From positions 1 to 64,000 of the forward strand of contig DAIPWT010000001.1 in the NCBI GenBank assembly GCA_036783645.1: a stretch of DNA of 64,000 nucleotides, written 5' to 3'. The notes below the pieces were generated by a model. It was not told the DNA's origin, made no database searches, and was given only the letters and a program-made list of their open reading frames with translations. Below are positions 9,192 to 18,561 of the stretch, piece by piece; the stretch's first letter is position 1; the number at the start of each line of letters is the position of its first letter. The translations under genes were made by a program, and so were the position numbers. The DNA comes from UBA4732 sp002404095. GTDB lineage: Bacteria > Planctomycetota > Planctomycetia > Gemmatales > Gemmataceae.

Positions 9192-12100
9192 TTAGCGCCA
9201 ATTCAGAACGCGAAACACTCCTTCATGGTGCTTGATCCGAGCCGGCAGTGTCAGCAGCCGGTCGCGGTAGAAGGCCAGCACCAAGGCCACCCCGAACAAC
9301 AGGCCGCCGCCGATCATCAGGTAGACCGCCATCTGTTGCAGCACTTTCGGCAGCCGTAGGAACGCCACGAGAGTCAGCACGTAAAGCACCAATATGACGG
9401 CGCCAGTCACCGTTGTGGATTTGATGTGCATTACGGCGCCGGCGCCCAGCAGCAGTAGCCCCGCCGCCAACATGCCCACTTCGTTTAGCGTGTGGAATGT
9501 GTCAAATTGGTCAGCGTGCGGGACGGCAAACCGGCAGTACAGCACCGCGTAAGTCAGTGGCACGCCGACAAGCATACTGCCGAGAAACAGGCCGAAACTG
9601 ACAAGGTCGTTCTCGCGCTCTTGCTCGCGGTACCAGCCCAAGTGAGAAGCAATCAGCAGCGCCGCCCCTATCACGAGGCAGATCAATTCCAATTTCTGCC
9701 ATCCGCTTAGGTCGGCTTGAACCAGCAGCACCAAAATGGTCAGGGCGCCGTTGCCGACTGCGGCCAAGAGATACCAGCGGCGCCAGTTGGCGTGCCGGAC
9801 GAGGAACAGCGCCGCGGCGCTGGTCGCCGTTAGCACCGTATCCAACCCCACATAGCGTCCGAGATCAATCTGTTTACCGGCCAAGGCGGACAGGGACAAC
9901 AGCGCCCCCGCGACCGCAGCTAGGGACAACAGGGCGTTGGCCGACTGGAAGGCCGCGCGGCCCAGCCCGATGGTCGCCCCTTTTTCCAGGGCGGCGAACC
10001 GATAGGCCACCAGCAAGAGCAGGCCCAGGATGGCGAAAGCGCCGATGTAGTATTCCGGCTCCAGCTTGTAGAACGTCAGAATCTGCCACACGGCGGCGGC
10101 CGCCGCGGCCGTGCAGGCGTAGACGGCGAACTCGCGGTCGCGCCAGATCGCCGCCAGGAGATAAAACAGAGCCGCTTCGGCGAAGAACGCCGCCAGCAGC
10201 AGGTTCAGCAGTTGGCCTTGTTGCAAGGCGAAGCCCTGGAAGGCCGTATCCAAGCACGAAACGAGGAGGATCACCGTGCCCGCGTGGGCCGCCCAGACGA
10301 CTGCCGTCTCCGTGGGCCGGCCGCGATAAAGGCGGGACGCGATGAGATAAGCCAGCGGAATGAGCATCAACAACGGCGCCTGTTGTTCCCACGGCATATC
10401 GGGATTCAGCGTCCGCAGCAGGCCGGCCGCCCCGAGCAGCACCGCCCCGGCCGAACCGAAAAGGTAGACCGTCGCCAGCCACGGCCGTTCGGCCCGGTGC
10501 AGGAAAGCCCCGACGCGACAGGCGACGGCCGTTACCGCCATCGCCGCGACATAGGACCAGCCGAGAGGGTGATGCCAACGGTCCCAAGCCGGCAGCGCGA
10601 CCGCCCGGATATGCAACATTATTCCCAGGAGGAGCGGCACGACGCACAGACCCAGGGCGAGGGCCGGCCCCGTCCGTCGCAGTAGGGATGCGGGAGGCAA
10701 AAGAGCGGTCAGGGCGAAATTAGCCGCCAAGCCCGTTAACGCCAGCGCGACGATGTACGCCTCAATGTGCGGCAGGTCGGGCAATTTCTGAAAAGCCAGG
10801 TTGAGCAGCAGCACTTCCGCCCAGAGAAAGCCGATCACCGCAAGGTGGATGTATATGCCGACCTTGCGCACCACCAGATCGGAGTAGACGTAGGCGTAGG
10901 TTCCGGCCGCGACGAGGGCCAGGGCCAGCAGCTGGCCGCCGACGCTGGTCACGAGGTCGGGGCGGTTTACGAATTTGAATGTTTCGAGCGTATCGAATGT
11001 TTTGTAATAAAACTCGTTGAAAGAGGTGTCAAATAGCAATAGCGTCCCGGTCAGCTGGGCGCCGAGGACGAGCAGTAGGCCGGCGGCCAGCACAGCTTGA
11101 CCGGACCAGAAGAACGGCAGTCCGAACCGTTTTCGGCTAAACGGGCCCTCATCTTCCAGGAACGCGCGTTCGACGTGGATGCAGGCGAGGCCGAGGCCGA
11201 CGAGAAACACCGCCGGCGCCGACGCTTCCCAGAAATGTTCCACCAAATGATCGGCCAGCAGGAGTAGGCCCGTCAGCGCGACGCCGCCCACGAAGACGAA
11301 GACGAGCATGGGGTCGCGCAGCAGCGAAGCAGAAACCGCGTATAGCACACAACAGACTAGAGCGGCTAACCAGAGATGGCCGCCTTCTGCGATCGTTATC
11401 AGACCTTGATGGTCATAGAACCAGAGATTCAGAGGCATCAGCAAGCAGGCGAGAAGCGTGACGGCTCGGCCGGCCAATTGATAGCGAGTGAAGCGGATCA
11501 ATGCCCAGCCGCCGGCCAGTAGAAGGGCGTTGCCGACGGCCATAACCACGGCCGTGAAGATGGGGTAATCAAACAGGCCCGACGCCGCCAGCCAGATGAC
11601 CACGCCCAGAACCAGCACCGCGGCGCCGGACGCCAGCAGCCATTGAATGCTGCGCGGGTCGAGCAGCATTTCCAGGAAGTTGCGACGGGGCGCGGGGATG
11701 GTTGGCCCGCGTCCCTCGGGCGATGGGGGCGGCGCTTCGGTGAAGAGTTCGGCGGACGACTTCGCGGGCGCGCCCACGGGAATGGCGGACGGGGCGCGCT
11801 GTCGGTCTAGCTTGCGGCGCAGGGCGGCGATACGGCCGTTGGCGTCGGCGAGGCAGCCGTGGGCCGCCGACAGGTCGAGCCGGCCGGCCTGTTCATGTTT
11901 CTTGATCTCATGGCAAAGGCAGACGAGATAGCGAAGTTGGTCCACGGCTTCCGTGTGGGCGGGCGCGCCGCAGGCGCCGCAGTAATGGGTCGCGCCGACA
12001 GGCGCTTTACAGCTCCAGCACATCTCGGACGACGGCAGCGCGAGAGGGTTCGCCGCTGTCCTTCCGGAATCGGTTTGTTGTTTGAGATCCTTATAAGTCG

Positions 12101-12221
12101 CGTCGATGAGGTCGTACTCCTCGCCACGAATCACGCCCTTCTCACGCCACTTGGCAAATGCGTCGCGCACGAACGCAAGCGTCCGCGCCAGGTCGTCGGC
12201 CGTCCCTCGGAGCGTGTCCAT
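9192..12221 (-). CDS. Giant polytopic membrane protein with N-terminal zinc ribbon
   Basis: About 1009 residues. The soluble N-terminal 190 residues contain a CxxC...CxxC zinc ribbon (CWSC and CGAC, about residues 68-84) and a helical region. The remaining roughly 820 residues are some two dozen hydrophobic segments with short loops, resembling DUF2157/DUF2339-type bacterial membrane proteins in general layout, though no family could be fixed. The ATG at 12221 has TGAGG six bases upstream; the ATG at 12233 is an alternative, and the open frame extends to 12314. It follows the Ser/Thr kinase gene in the same direction with a spacer of about 115 bases, so co-expression is possible. Function is unknown; a sensor or transporter role is not supported by any catalytic motif. 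Confidence 0.7.
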   Translation of the reverse strand: MDTLRGTADDLARTLAFVRDAFAKWREKGVIRGEEYDLIDATYKDLKQQTDSGRTAANPLALPSSEMCWSCKAPVGATHYCGACGAPAHTEAVDQLRYLVCLCHEIKKHEQAGRLDLSAAHGCLADANGRIAALRRKLDRQRAPSAIPVGAPAKSSAELFTEAPPPSPEGRGPTIPAPRRNFLEMLLDPRSIQWLLASGAAVLVLGVVIWLAASGLFDYPIFTAVVMAVGNALLLAGGWALIRFTRYQLAGRAVTLLACLLMPLNLWFYDHQGLITIAEGGHLWLAALVCCVLYAVSASLLRDPMLVFVFVGGVALTGLLLLADHLVEHFWEASAPAVFLVGLGLACIHVERAFLEDEGPFSRKRFGLPFFWSGQAVLAAGLLLVLGAQLTGTLLLFDTSFNEFYYKTFDTLETFKFVNRPDLVTSVGGQLLALALVAAGTYAYVYSDLVVRKVGIYIHLAVIGFLWAEVLLLNLAFQKLPDLPHIEAYIVALALTGLAANFALTALLPPASLLRRTGPALALGLCVVPLLLGIMLHIRAVALPAWDRWHHPLGWSYVAAMAVTAVACRVGAFLHRAERPWLATVYLFGSAGAVLLGAAGLLRTLNPDMPWEQQAPLLMLIPLAYLIASRLYRGRPTETAVVWAAHAGTVILLVSCLDTAFQGFALQQGQLLNLLLAAFFAEAALFYLLAAIWRDREFAVYACTAAAAAAVWQILTFYKLEPEYYIGAFAILGLLLLVAYRFAALEKGATIGLGRAAFQSANALLSLAAVAGALLSLSALAGKQIDLGRYVGLDTVLTATSAAALFLVRHANWRRWYLLAAVGNGALTILVLLVQADLSGWQKLELICLVIGAALLIASHLGWYREQERENDLVSFGLFLGSMLVGVPLTYAVLYCRFAVPHADQFDTFHTLNEVGMLAAGLLLLGAGAVMHIKSTTVTGAVILVLYVLTLVAFLRLPKVLQQMAVYLMIGGGLLFGVALVLAFYRDRLLTLPARIKHHEGVFRVLNWR

Positions 12222-12338
12222 CTCGTACCTCATTCTTTCAGGAATTGAGCCTGGCCCGGGCCATGCCGTAGGCCCGAGCCGAGGCCCGGTCGGTGAAGTA
12301 GCTCGCACGGCCACAGAGTCGGATTGTGAGCCGTGTTG

Positions 12339-14165
12339 TCAGTGCCGCTCATTTGCGGTCCCGGCTTTGTTCAAATCGTTTCCGCGAGGTACGAAGTATT
12401 TGCGGGCGCAGTACGCGTACCACCACAGGCACCCGGCCCCCGTCGCGCCGTACAGCAATGGCGACCATTCGGGCAGCCAGGCCAGCACCGGCGCCAGCGC
12501 GATCACCGCAAGGCCGACCGGGATGAGCCGGCCCCAATACGTCGAGCCGGAGATGAACAACGCCAGGCCGGAAATCACCATGAGTGGCGGGTAGGCGGCT
12601 AGCACTTGTCGGGACGGGGCGGACGGAGTGAGCGGGCCGTACACGACGGCCAACGACGCCTCGGCCGCCAGATGCCCCAGGCAGATGATGAGCGTGTGCC
12701 GCTCGCGCCCGTCCAGCAGGCGGAAGCGAGTCATGAAATAGCGCCGAAACACCACCCACATGCCGGCCATGCGGGCCAGCAAGACGGCCCACACCCACGG
12801 AGCGGACGCCCCCAACAGAACCACCAGGAAGACGGCCCCATGCGCCGCCAGCACCAGTACGCCCATCCAGACCAGGGCCGGCCAGGCGTAGTCGAGCGGC
12901 GGCGGCCGGTTGCGCCACGCCTGCCGCGCCCACTCCCACACACCCGGCGGCCGCGCGGACACAGGCTCGTCGCGCAACCAGCGCTCGAGGTCTTCCGCTA
13001 GGGCCTCCGCGGAACCGTACCGCGCCGACGGCTCATGCTCTAGGCATTTCAGACAGACCGCCTGCAAATCCTGATCGACCTTGGGCGTCAACGAGCTTGG
13101 CGGAACAGGCTCCTTCTCAAGCGTCTGCCGCAGGACTTCGACTAAAGTCGCGGCGCGGAATGGCGGGCGACCCGTCAGCGCCTCGTACAGAATCGCCCCC
13201 AGGCCGTAGACGTCCACGGCAATCGTCAGGCCGCGCTCGCCGCGCGCCTGCTCGGGCGCCATGTAACCCGGAGTGCCAGACGCTTCGCCCATCGCTAGGC
13301 CGCCCGAGGCGTCTAATCGGTGCGCCAGGCCGAAGTCAGCCACGTGGGGTTGGCCGTCAGCGCCGAGAAGGATATTGCCCGGCTTGAGGTCGCGGTGCAG
13401 GAGGCCGCGCAGGTGGGCGTGTTGCACCGCCCGCGCCGATTGGGCCAGCAGGCCGATCACCGTGCGCAGGTCGCCGCCCCGGCCGGGGAGCGCCGACGAC
13501 AGCGTGCGCCCCGCAACCCACTTCATGGCCAAGAATGGCCGTCCGCCGGTCTCGCCAACGCCGTACACGGTGACGATATTAGGGTGGTCCATCGCCGCGG
13601 CGGCCTCGGCCTCGAACCGGAAGCGCTCCACATCGCGCGCGGACGCCGGGCCGGCGATCATTTTCAGCGCCTCGGGTCGCCGCAGCCGGTGGTTCCAGGC
13701 CTTATACACCACCCCCATGCCGCCGCGGCCGACCTCTTGCAGTCCCTCGTAATCGCCGAAGGCGTCCGGCGCCGGCGGCTGGATTAAGGGCGGGAGGATG
13801 TCGTCGGTCGCGGCGGAAGCCCCGGCTTTCGCGACGTCCTCCGTACTTACAAGCGCCGGCGACCTTCCGCTCCAATCCGACGAGAGCGCTTCCTCCATCC
13901 AGGCTGAATCCAGCGTGAGAAAGCGGTCCAGGTACTCTCGCGGAAGGGGACTCTCCCCGACCCGGCGGCGATAAAAAACCTCTATCAGGATCAACTCCTT
14001 CAGGAGGATCTCGCGTTCCAGGGGCGACGCCTCCTCCAGTACGTCCTCAACACACGGCCGCCCGCCGGCCTTCCAGGCGGCCTCGAAGCGGAGGCACGCC
14101 CGGTCCACACGAAGCGCCAGAGGCAGCGGCAGCGCCCCGCCGTCCACCGAATGAATTTCGTCCAT
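12339..14165 (-). CDS. Membrane-bound Ser/Thr protein kinase
   Basis: A 608-residue Hanks-type kinase. A 135-residue N-terminal region precedes the catalytic domain (about 139-410). Visible motifs are the glycine loop GRGGMGVVYKA, Lys168 in EALKMI, HRDLKPGN with Asp259, the Mg-binding DFG with Asp277, and GTPGYMAPEQ. The C-terminal 190 residues hold about five to six membrane segments instead of the WD40 or TPR repeats common in planctomycete kinases. The gene follows an ECF sigma factor on the same strand by 145 bases. Such sigma-kinase pairs are an established planctomycete arrangement in which the kinase is thought to control the sigma factor by phosphorylation. The ATG at 14165 has AAGG nine bases upstream. 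Confidence 0.93.
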   Translation of the reverse strand: MDEIHSVDGGALPLPLALRVDRACLRFEAAWKAGGRPCVEDVLEEASPLEREILLKELILIEVFYRRRVGESPLPREYLDRFLTLDSAWMEEALSSDWSGRSPALVSTEDVAKAGASAATDDILPPLIQPPAPDAFGDYEGLQEVGRGGMGVVYKAWNHRLRRPEALKMIAGPASARDVERFRFEAEAAAAMDHPNIVTVYGVGETGGRPFLAMKWVAGRTLSSALPGRGGDLRTVIGLLAQSARAVQHAHLRGLLHRDLKPGNILLGADGQPHVADFGLAHRLDASGGLAMGEASGTPGYMAPEQARGERGLTIAVDVYGLGAILYEALTGRPPFRAATLVEVLRQTLEKEPVPPSSLTPKVDQDLQAVCLKCLEHEPSARYGSAEALAEDLERWLRDEPVSARPPGVWEWARQAWRNRPPPLDYAWPALVWMGVLVLAAHGAVFLVVLLGASAPWVWAVLLARMAGMWVVFRRYFMTRFRLLDGRERHTLIICLGHLAAEASLAVVYGPLTPSAPSRQVLAAYPPLMVISGLALFISGSTYWGRLIPVGLAVIALAPVLAWLPEWSPLLYGATGAGCLWWYAYCARKYFVPRGNDLNKAGTANERH

Positions 14166-14310
14166 ACCAATCGACCTTGGGCGCGGCGCGGGCTCGGCGC
14201 GCCCCTTTCGGAGCGACCAAGCACGCCCGCTGTCTTATAAATCCGCAAACAGGTGGAATGTCGATCACGACGCGGGATTATTTGCGAAAATTTATGCGGG
14301 CGATGCGACC

Positions 14311-14958
14311 TCAAGCGGTAGCGTCTTCCTTCGTCCCGTCGCCGGAACCCGCGAGTACCTCGTCGTCCCAGAGTTGGCGGATGAGCCGCAGGCGGCGTCC
14401 CACGGTCGGAGGCGAGCAGTGCAGACGGCCGGCAATTTCGCCGTTTGTATAGCCTTCCATCTTCCACAGCGCGATCAACCTCAGCTCGTCGTCCGTCAGC
14501 TTGGCGAGGAGCCGCCGGCACTCCTCCGCGGCCTGGGCCGCGAATTCGGGCGTCGGCTCACTCCCCACAACTTGCTCCCAATCGCCTCCGCAATCGGCCG
14601 CCGTCGGGCCGACCAGCGCCGAGTCGCCGCGCACCCCTCCGCCGCCGCGCTTGAGCCGGCGTTCCCGTTCCTGTAGGTCCGCGGCCTTGCGGGCCGTTAT
14701 GACAACTAGCAGCTGCCAAAGGCCTTGCCGGTCGTTCAGCTGCGGGAACCGACCGCGCTCGGCCCCGCGGCAGAAGCTGTCGAAGGCGCTGAGGGCCGCG
14801 TCCTCCTCGTCCTCCGCCCGGCGATGGGCGCCGCGCAGCTTGGCTCGGGCGAGGACCACCAGACGCGTGAAGTAGACTCCCCAGAGCCGCTGGGCGGCGT
14901 CCGGGTCTCCGTCCTTGACAAGGCGTATCCAGTGCGTGACCGAGCCGTCGGTGGGCAT
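14311..14958 (-). CDS. ECF-type RNA polymerase sigma factor
   Basis: A 215-residue sigma-70 family factor without regions 1 and 3. Region 2 is in the first 95 residues (LWGVYFTRLVVLARAKL, then the -10-recognition helix with LWQLLVVITARKAADLQ). Region 4 is at about 150-200, with the helix-turn-helix EGYTNGEIAGRLHCSPPTV. It is of the planctomycete ECF type that carries no linked anti-sigma gene but an adjacent Ser/Thr kinase, here encoded immediately downstream. The start has a strong GGAGGA site eight bases upstream. Targets cannot be inferred from this window. Confidence 0.92.
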   Translation of the reverse strand: MPTDGSVTHWIRLVKDGDPDAAQRLWGVYFTRLVVLARAKLRGAHRRAEDEEDAALSAFDSFCRGAERGRFPQLNDRQGLWQLLVVITARKAADLQERERRLKRGGGGVRGDSALVGPTAADCGGDWEQVVGSEPTPEFAAQAAEECRRLLAKLTDDELRLIALWKMEGYTNGEIAGRLHCSPPTVGRRLRLIRQLWDDEVLAGSGDGTKEDATA

Positions 14959-15122
14959 TTACGGGTTTCCTCCAGCGTTGCGGTCGGGTTCGATAGCGAG
15001 TGGATTGTAAGCCGGGTCACTGAGCAAACGCAAGGATTTTGCATACCCCGTTGAGAGCCTCGCCGTCGCGGGAGCGAGTCTACCACAACGGAGGCGGGAA
15101 GTGTGAAAAAATACGGAGTCGG

Positions 15123-16372
15123 CTAGGATCTTCCCCTCTCCGCGAAATCCTCAAGCCGCTCGGCCGCAGTCTCCAGACCGTCGCCACTGCCAAATCGGGC
15201 GGCCGCTGTCCGGCATCGCTCCCGCACCGCGGGCGTCATCAGGCCCGCCAACGCCGTTGCCATGAGGGATCCCGTCCAGCGGCGGGGCGGCAGCCAGTCG
15301 CCTGCTCCCAGCCGCTTCACCCTCACGGCGTTGTCCGCCTGATCGAAGGCCAAGGGGAGTATCAATTGCGGCGTCCCCGCCGCCAGCGCTTGGGCGGTCG
15401 TGCCGACGCCGCCGTGATGCACCACCGCCGCGCAGCGCGGGAACAGCTCCTGAAAGGCCGCGAATTCGCAATGCCGGATGAACGGCGGCAGCGGAGACGG
15501 CAACTGGCTCCCGTGCTTCGTCAGAAACAGGCCGCGGCCGCCGAAGAGGCGGCAGGCCTCGAGCGCCGGGCGGAAGAAACGCTCCGTGTGCATCATCCCC
15601 GTACCGAACGTGAACGCTACCGGCGGCGGCCCGGAGAGGCAAAACTCCAGCACGTCCGGCGACAGGTCGGCCCTGGGCCGGCCGTCGTAGAGGGGGAACC
15701 CGGTCAATCGCACCTGCGGCGGCCAGTCGGCCTGCGGTGGGGCGTACCAGTCCGGAAACAGGCCGACGACAAGCTGCGGCGAGAACCACCATTTGAGGAG
15801 GGTCGGGTAGGCTTCAGGTCGAGTGAGACCCTAATCGGGTTGAACAACCGTCCCAGGATCAGGTCGAGCGCGACGTCCATCAAACGCCAGTAGAGCTTGC
15901 CGGTTGGCCAGGGCGCCCAGCCCGGCAGCGTGAGGCCGCTGGCCATGACGGGCGGTGCGGACACGCTGGGGATCAGCCACGGCTGAAGGACGACGGTCGC
16001 CAGCGGCCGCGACAGCTTTTCCTGAACGAGCCGGGCCGCGAAGACGGCCGGCGACGCCGCCAACACGGCCTCCGGATCGCTCGCCAGTCCGGCGAGAAGG
16101 GCGTACTGCCGGCCGATCAGACGCGCGCCCCATTGGGCCAGGAAGGCGGCGTTTTTTAATGGATGCCAAACGTCGGGATTGGACAGGCAGGCTCGGGTCT
16201 CGTCGTCGGACACCAGCGCGAGGAAGCCGAAGCCGTTTTCGGCGGCCAGTGTACGGTAATGTTCGTGGCTGGCCAGTGTGACGCGATGGCCGCGCGCGCG
16301 TAGCTTCGCACCCAAGCCGATGTAAGGAAAAACGTCGCCGTCGGTGCCGATCGAGGCGAGGATGGCGTGCAT
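15123..16372 (-). pseudogene. UGT-type glycosyltransferase, split by a one-base frameshift
   Basis: A glycosyltransferase of the family 1 (sterol/macrolide glucosyltransferase) type. The 5' part (from ATG at 16372) reads MHAILASIGTDGDVFPYIGL through the acceptor domain. The 3' part (from about 15803 down) reads LLKWWFSPQLVVGLFPDWYA, then a conserved TGFPLYDG, and the donor-binding signature HHGGVGTTAQALAAGTPQLI with FDQADNA. The two parts are in different frames. One missing base next to the GGG at 15805-15807 restores a continuous protein of about 416 residues, and both halves are well conserved, so this is either a recent mutation or a sequence error. It lies 46 bases after the sterol desaturase gene on the same strand, suggesting joint modification of a lipid. 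The acceptor is unknown. Confidence 0.85.
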
Positions 16373-16418
16373 TGCGGCCCCGTATTGCCGAAACCCGTGG
16401 GATGATCTGAGCCGCGCC

Positions 16419-17603
16419 TCACGCCGGCGTTTGACACTCGCCCGAACCCGGGGCCGGCGCGATCGCCACCGGACTGAGGGGCGGCGAAGCCTGTTTCTTC
16501 GCGGGAAGGAATGGGTAGAGCCACTGTGCCCAGAAGGCCGCCGGCACGTCGTTGTTGTGAACGCCGTAGACCTTCGGCCAGCGCAAACCCGGCAAGTGAA
16601 GGGTTCCGAAGAACCAGTCCAAGAAAGGCAGGTGTACGGCGAAATTCTTGTCGATCGCCTCGGCTTCACACCCGTGATGCCAGTGGTGGAACTGGGGCGT
16701 CGCCAGCACCCACCGCAGCGGCCCGAAGGAGAAGCGCACGTTGGAATGGATGAACGTCGCGTGAATGGACACGAAGCCGATGTACGCGTAAAAGGCCATG
16801 TCGGAGAAGCCGAGGATGAAGGCCGGGACGTACATAGCCGCCCGGGTGACGGCCAGGTCCACCACATGGAGGCGCGACGCGGCCAGCCAATCCATCACTT
16901 CGGCCGAATGATGGACCGCGTGAAAGCGCCACAGCCAGGGCACGACGTGAAACATCCGGTGAACCCAGTACTCCATCACGTCGGCAAGCACCATGAACTC
17001 GAGAAACTGGGCCCACAACGGCTGCGACCGCACCTGCGCCTGGACCGAGGGATTCGCCGCCCAGCCGAATAACACGAAAGCGGGCTTTAACGTCAGCAGG
17101 GTAATCACTTGGATCAGGAGGGAACCTACGAAGAAGTAAATGAGGTCCGTGCGCCAGCCCTTGCGAAAGACGCCATGGTTGAGGCGCCCGAATAGCTTCT
17201 CGAGCGGCACGAAGATGAGTGAGAAAACGATGATGTTGAGGAGGAAATAGTCCAGTCCCATGTAGTAATCGTCGCGCAGTTCGCCATTGATTTGGACGCG
17301 AGAGCCGCCCAACAGGGCGGCGATCAGGACCAGGCCCATGCCGACGAGGCCCAGGGTTTTGTTGTGCCGAAGCATGACGCTGGTGAAGCCGAGCAAGAAG
17401 CCCCCGACAAGTACAAGGTGCAGGACGGCCCGGACCAGCGGAAGGGGGTACAGCGCGCGGTATTCCGGAAGGGTCAGGTAGGAGGGGAAGTGAAAGCAGA
17501 ACACGGTGCCCAAGCCGACGGCGCCCAGGGTGACGGAGAGCGTACCGCTGATCCAGCCGGTCCCGAAATGACGGGGCGGGGACTGCTGTCCGTCGGCGCT
17601 CAT
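16419..17603 (-). CDS. Sterol desaturase/fatty acid hydroxylase family membrane enzyme
   Basis: A 394-residue di-iron membrane oxygenase. The histidine boxes are present and in the usual order: HRMFH, HAVHH and, further on, HHWHH after about 70 residues. About six hydrophobic segments span the N-terminal half, and the catalytic FA_hydroxylase domain covers about residues 180-330. The long open frame starts at 17738, but the ATG at 17603 has GAGGA seven bases upstream and is preferred. The next gene is a UGT-type glycosyltransferase. Some Gemmata are known to make sterols, so sterol, hopanoid, carotenoid or fatty-acyl hydroxylation followed by glycosylation are all possible; the sequence does not choose between them. 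Confidence 0.9.
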   Translation of the reverse strand: MSADGQQSPPRHFGTGWISGTLSVTLGAVGLGTVFCFHFPSYLTLPEYRALYPLPLVRAVLHLVLVGGFLLGFTSVMLRHNKTLGLVGMGLVLIAALLGGSRVQINGELRDDYYMGLDYFLLNIIVFSLIFVPLEKLFGRLNHGVFRKGWRTDLIYFFVGSLLIQVITLLTLKPAFVLFGWAANPSVQAQVRSQPLWAQFLEFMVLADVMEYWVHRMFHVVPWLWRFHAVHHSAEVMDWLAASRLHVVDLAVTRAAMYVPAFILGFSDMAFYAYIGFVSIHATFIHSNVRFSFGPLRWVLATPQFHHWHHGCEAEAIDKNFAVHLPFLDWFFGTLHLPGLRWPKVYGVHNNDVPAAFWAQWLYPFLPAKKQASPPLSPVAIAPAPGSGECQTPA

Positions 17604-17813
17604 GATCGCGTCCTCACAACGTAGTTTGGCCCTTTCGAGAACAGGTAGAGGCGATGCGGCAGGCCGTCCCCATTGCCAACTTGCGATAGACGCCAAGCAT
17701 GATGAGTATAACTGCGGGCGGTGTGCGTCGGCCACCAACGTAAAACGCGGACGGGAGGAACGTTCGGCGCCCCTCCGCGTCCGCAGACGGCGTATGTACG
17801 ACTTGTCTGATCC

Positions 17814-18464
17814 TTATTTATGCTTGAGGTGCTGTTGCATCGCCTTCTCGGCGGTACTCATCGCGGCGTTCATTTTATCTATCTTGGCCTGTTCCTTCTT
17901 CAGTTCCTTCTCGACGGTCTTGGCCTCCTTGCCGCTCGCGTTTTGCCGCTTCGTTTCCAGGGCGAGCAACTTTTTCTCCTGGGCGGCTTGGTCCTTGAGC
18001 TGCACGGCGTAATCCCTGGCCCAACTCATAAACTCGTCGCGGCTGATCTGACCGTCGTTGTCTTGGTCGAGCTGCACCAGAAAGCTGTAGTCGGGGTACT
18101 TCTTGTAATCCGGTTTCTTCGCGGGGGTCGTATCCTTGGAGTCGTCCTTCGCCGAATCCTTGGAGTCGTCTTTCGCCGCGTCTTTGTCGGCATCTTTGGC
18201 CTTCTTGAAGTCATACGGTTTGGTGTCGGCGCCGCGAAACGCCTTGGCCAACTCTTCTTTGTCGAGAGAATTATCGCTGTTGAGATCCCACTTATCGAAG
18301 AGTTTGCGCAGCTGCTCCATGTACTTTGTCGTGCCCGGGGGATCGGCTTTGTCTTTGGCAGAAGTCGAATCGCTTGGCGCGGCGTCCGCCAGGACGGCGG
18401 AGGCCAGGGCCAGCGTCAGGCAAGCCGCGAGGGCGCTGTAGCGCCGCCAGAACTTGTTCTGCAT
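17814..18464 (-). CDS. Secreted EF-hand calcium-binding protein
   Basis: A 216-residue protein with an N-terminal signal peptide (hydrophobic ALAACLTLALASAVLADA, about residues 11-28). Two canonical EF-hand loops are visible: residues 60-71 (DLNSDNSLDKEE) and 133-144 (DQDNDGQISRDE). They are joined by a charged linker with repeated AKDDSKD units (about 88-115). The C-terminal 65 residues form a Lys/Glu/Gln-rich helix, probably a coiled coil. Similar signal-peptide EF-hand proteins are abundant in Planctomycetota. The ligand is presumably Ca2+; no enzymatic domain is present. AGGAGA lies seven bases before the start. Confidence 0.85.
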   Translation of the reverse strand: MQNKFWRRYSALAACLTLALASAVLADAAPSDSTSAKDKADPPGTTKYMEQLRKLFDKWDLNSDNSLDKEELAKAFRGADTKPYDFKKAKDADKDAAKDDSKDSAKDDSKDTTPAKKPDYKKYPDYSFLVQLDQDNDGQISRDEFMSWARDYAVQLKDQAAQEKKLLALETKRQNASGKEAKTVEKELKKEQAKIDKMNAAMSTAEKAMQQHLKHK

Positions 18465-18561
18465 CGGTCGTTCTCCTAGGCGATGAAGCGTATGCGAAAT
18501 ACTACCAGAAGGGACGCCAGTGAAACCCCAATCGCGGCCAAAAGTTCCGCCGCGCCGGAGA

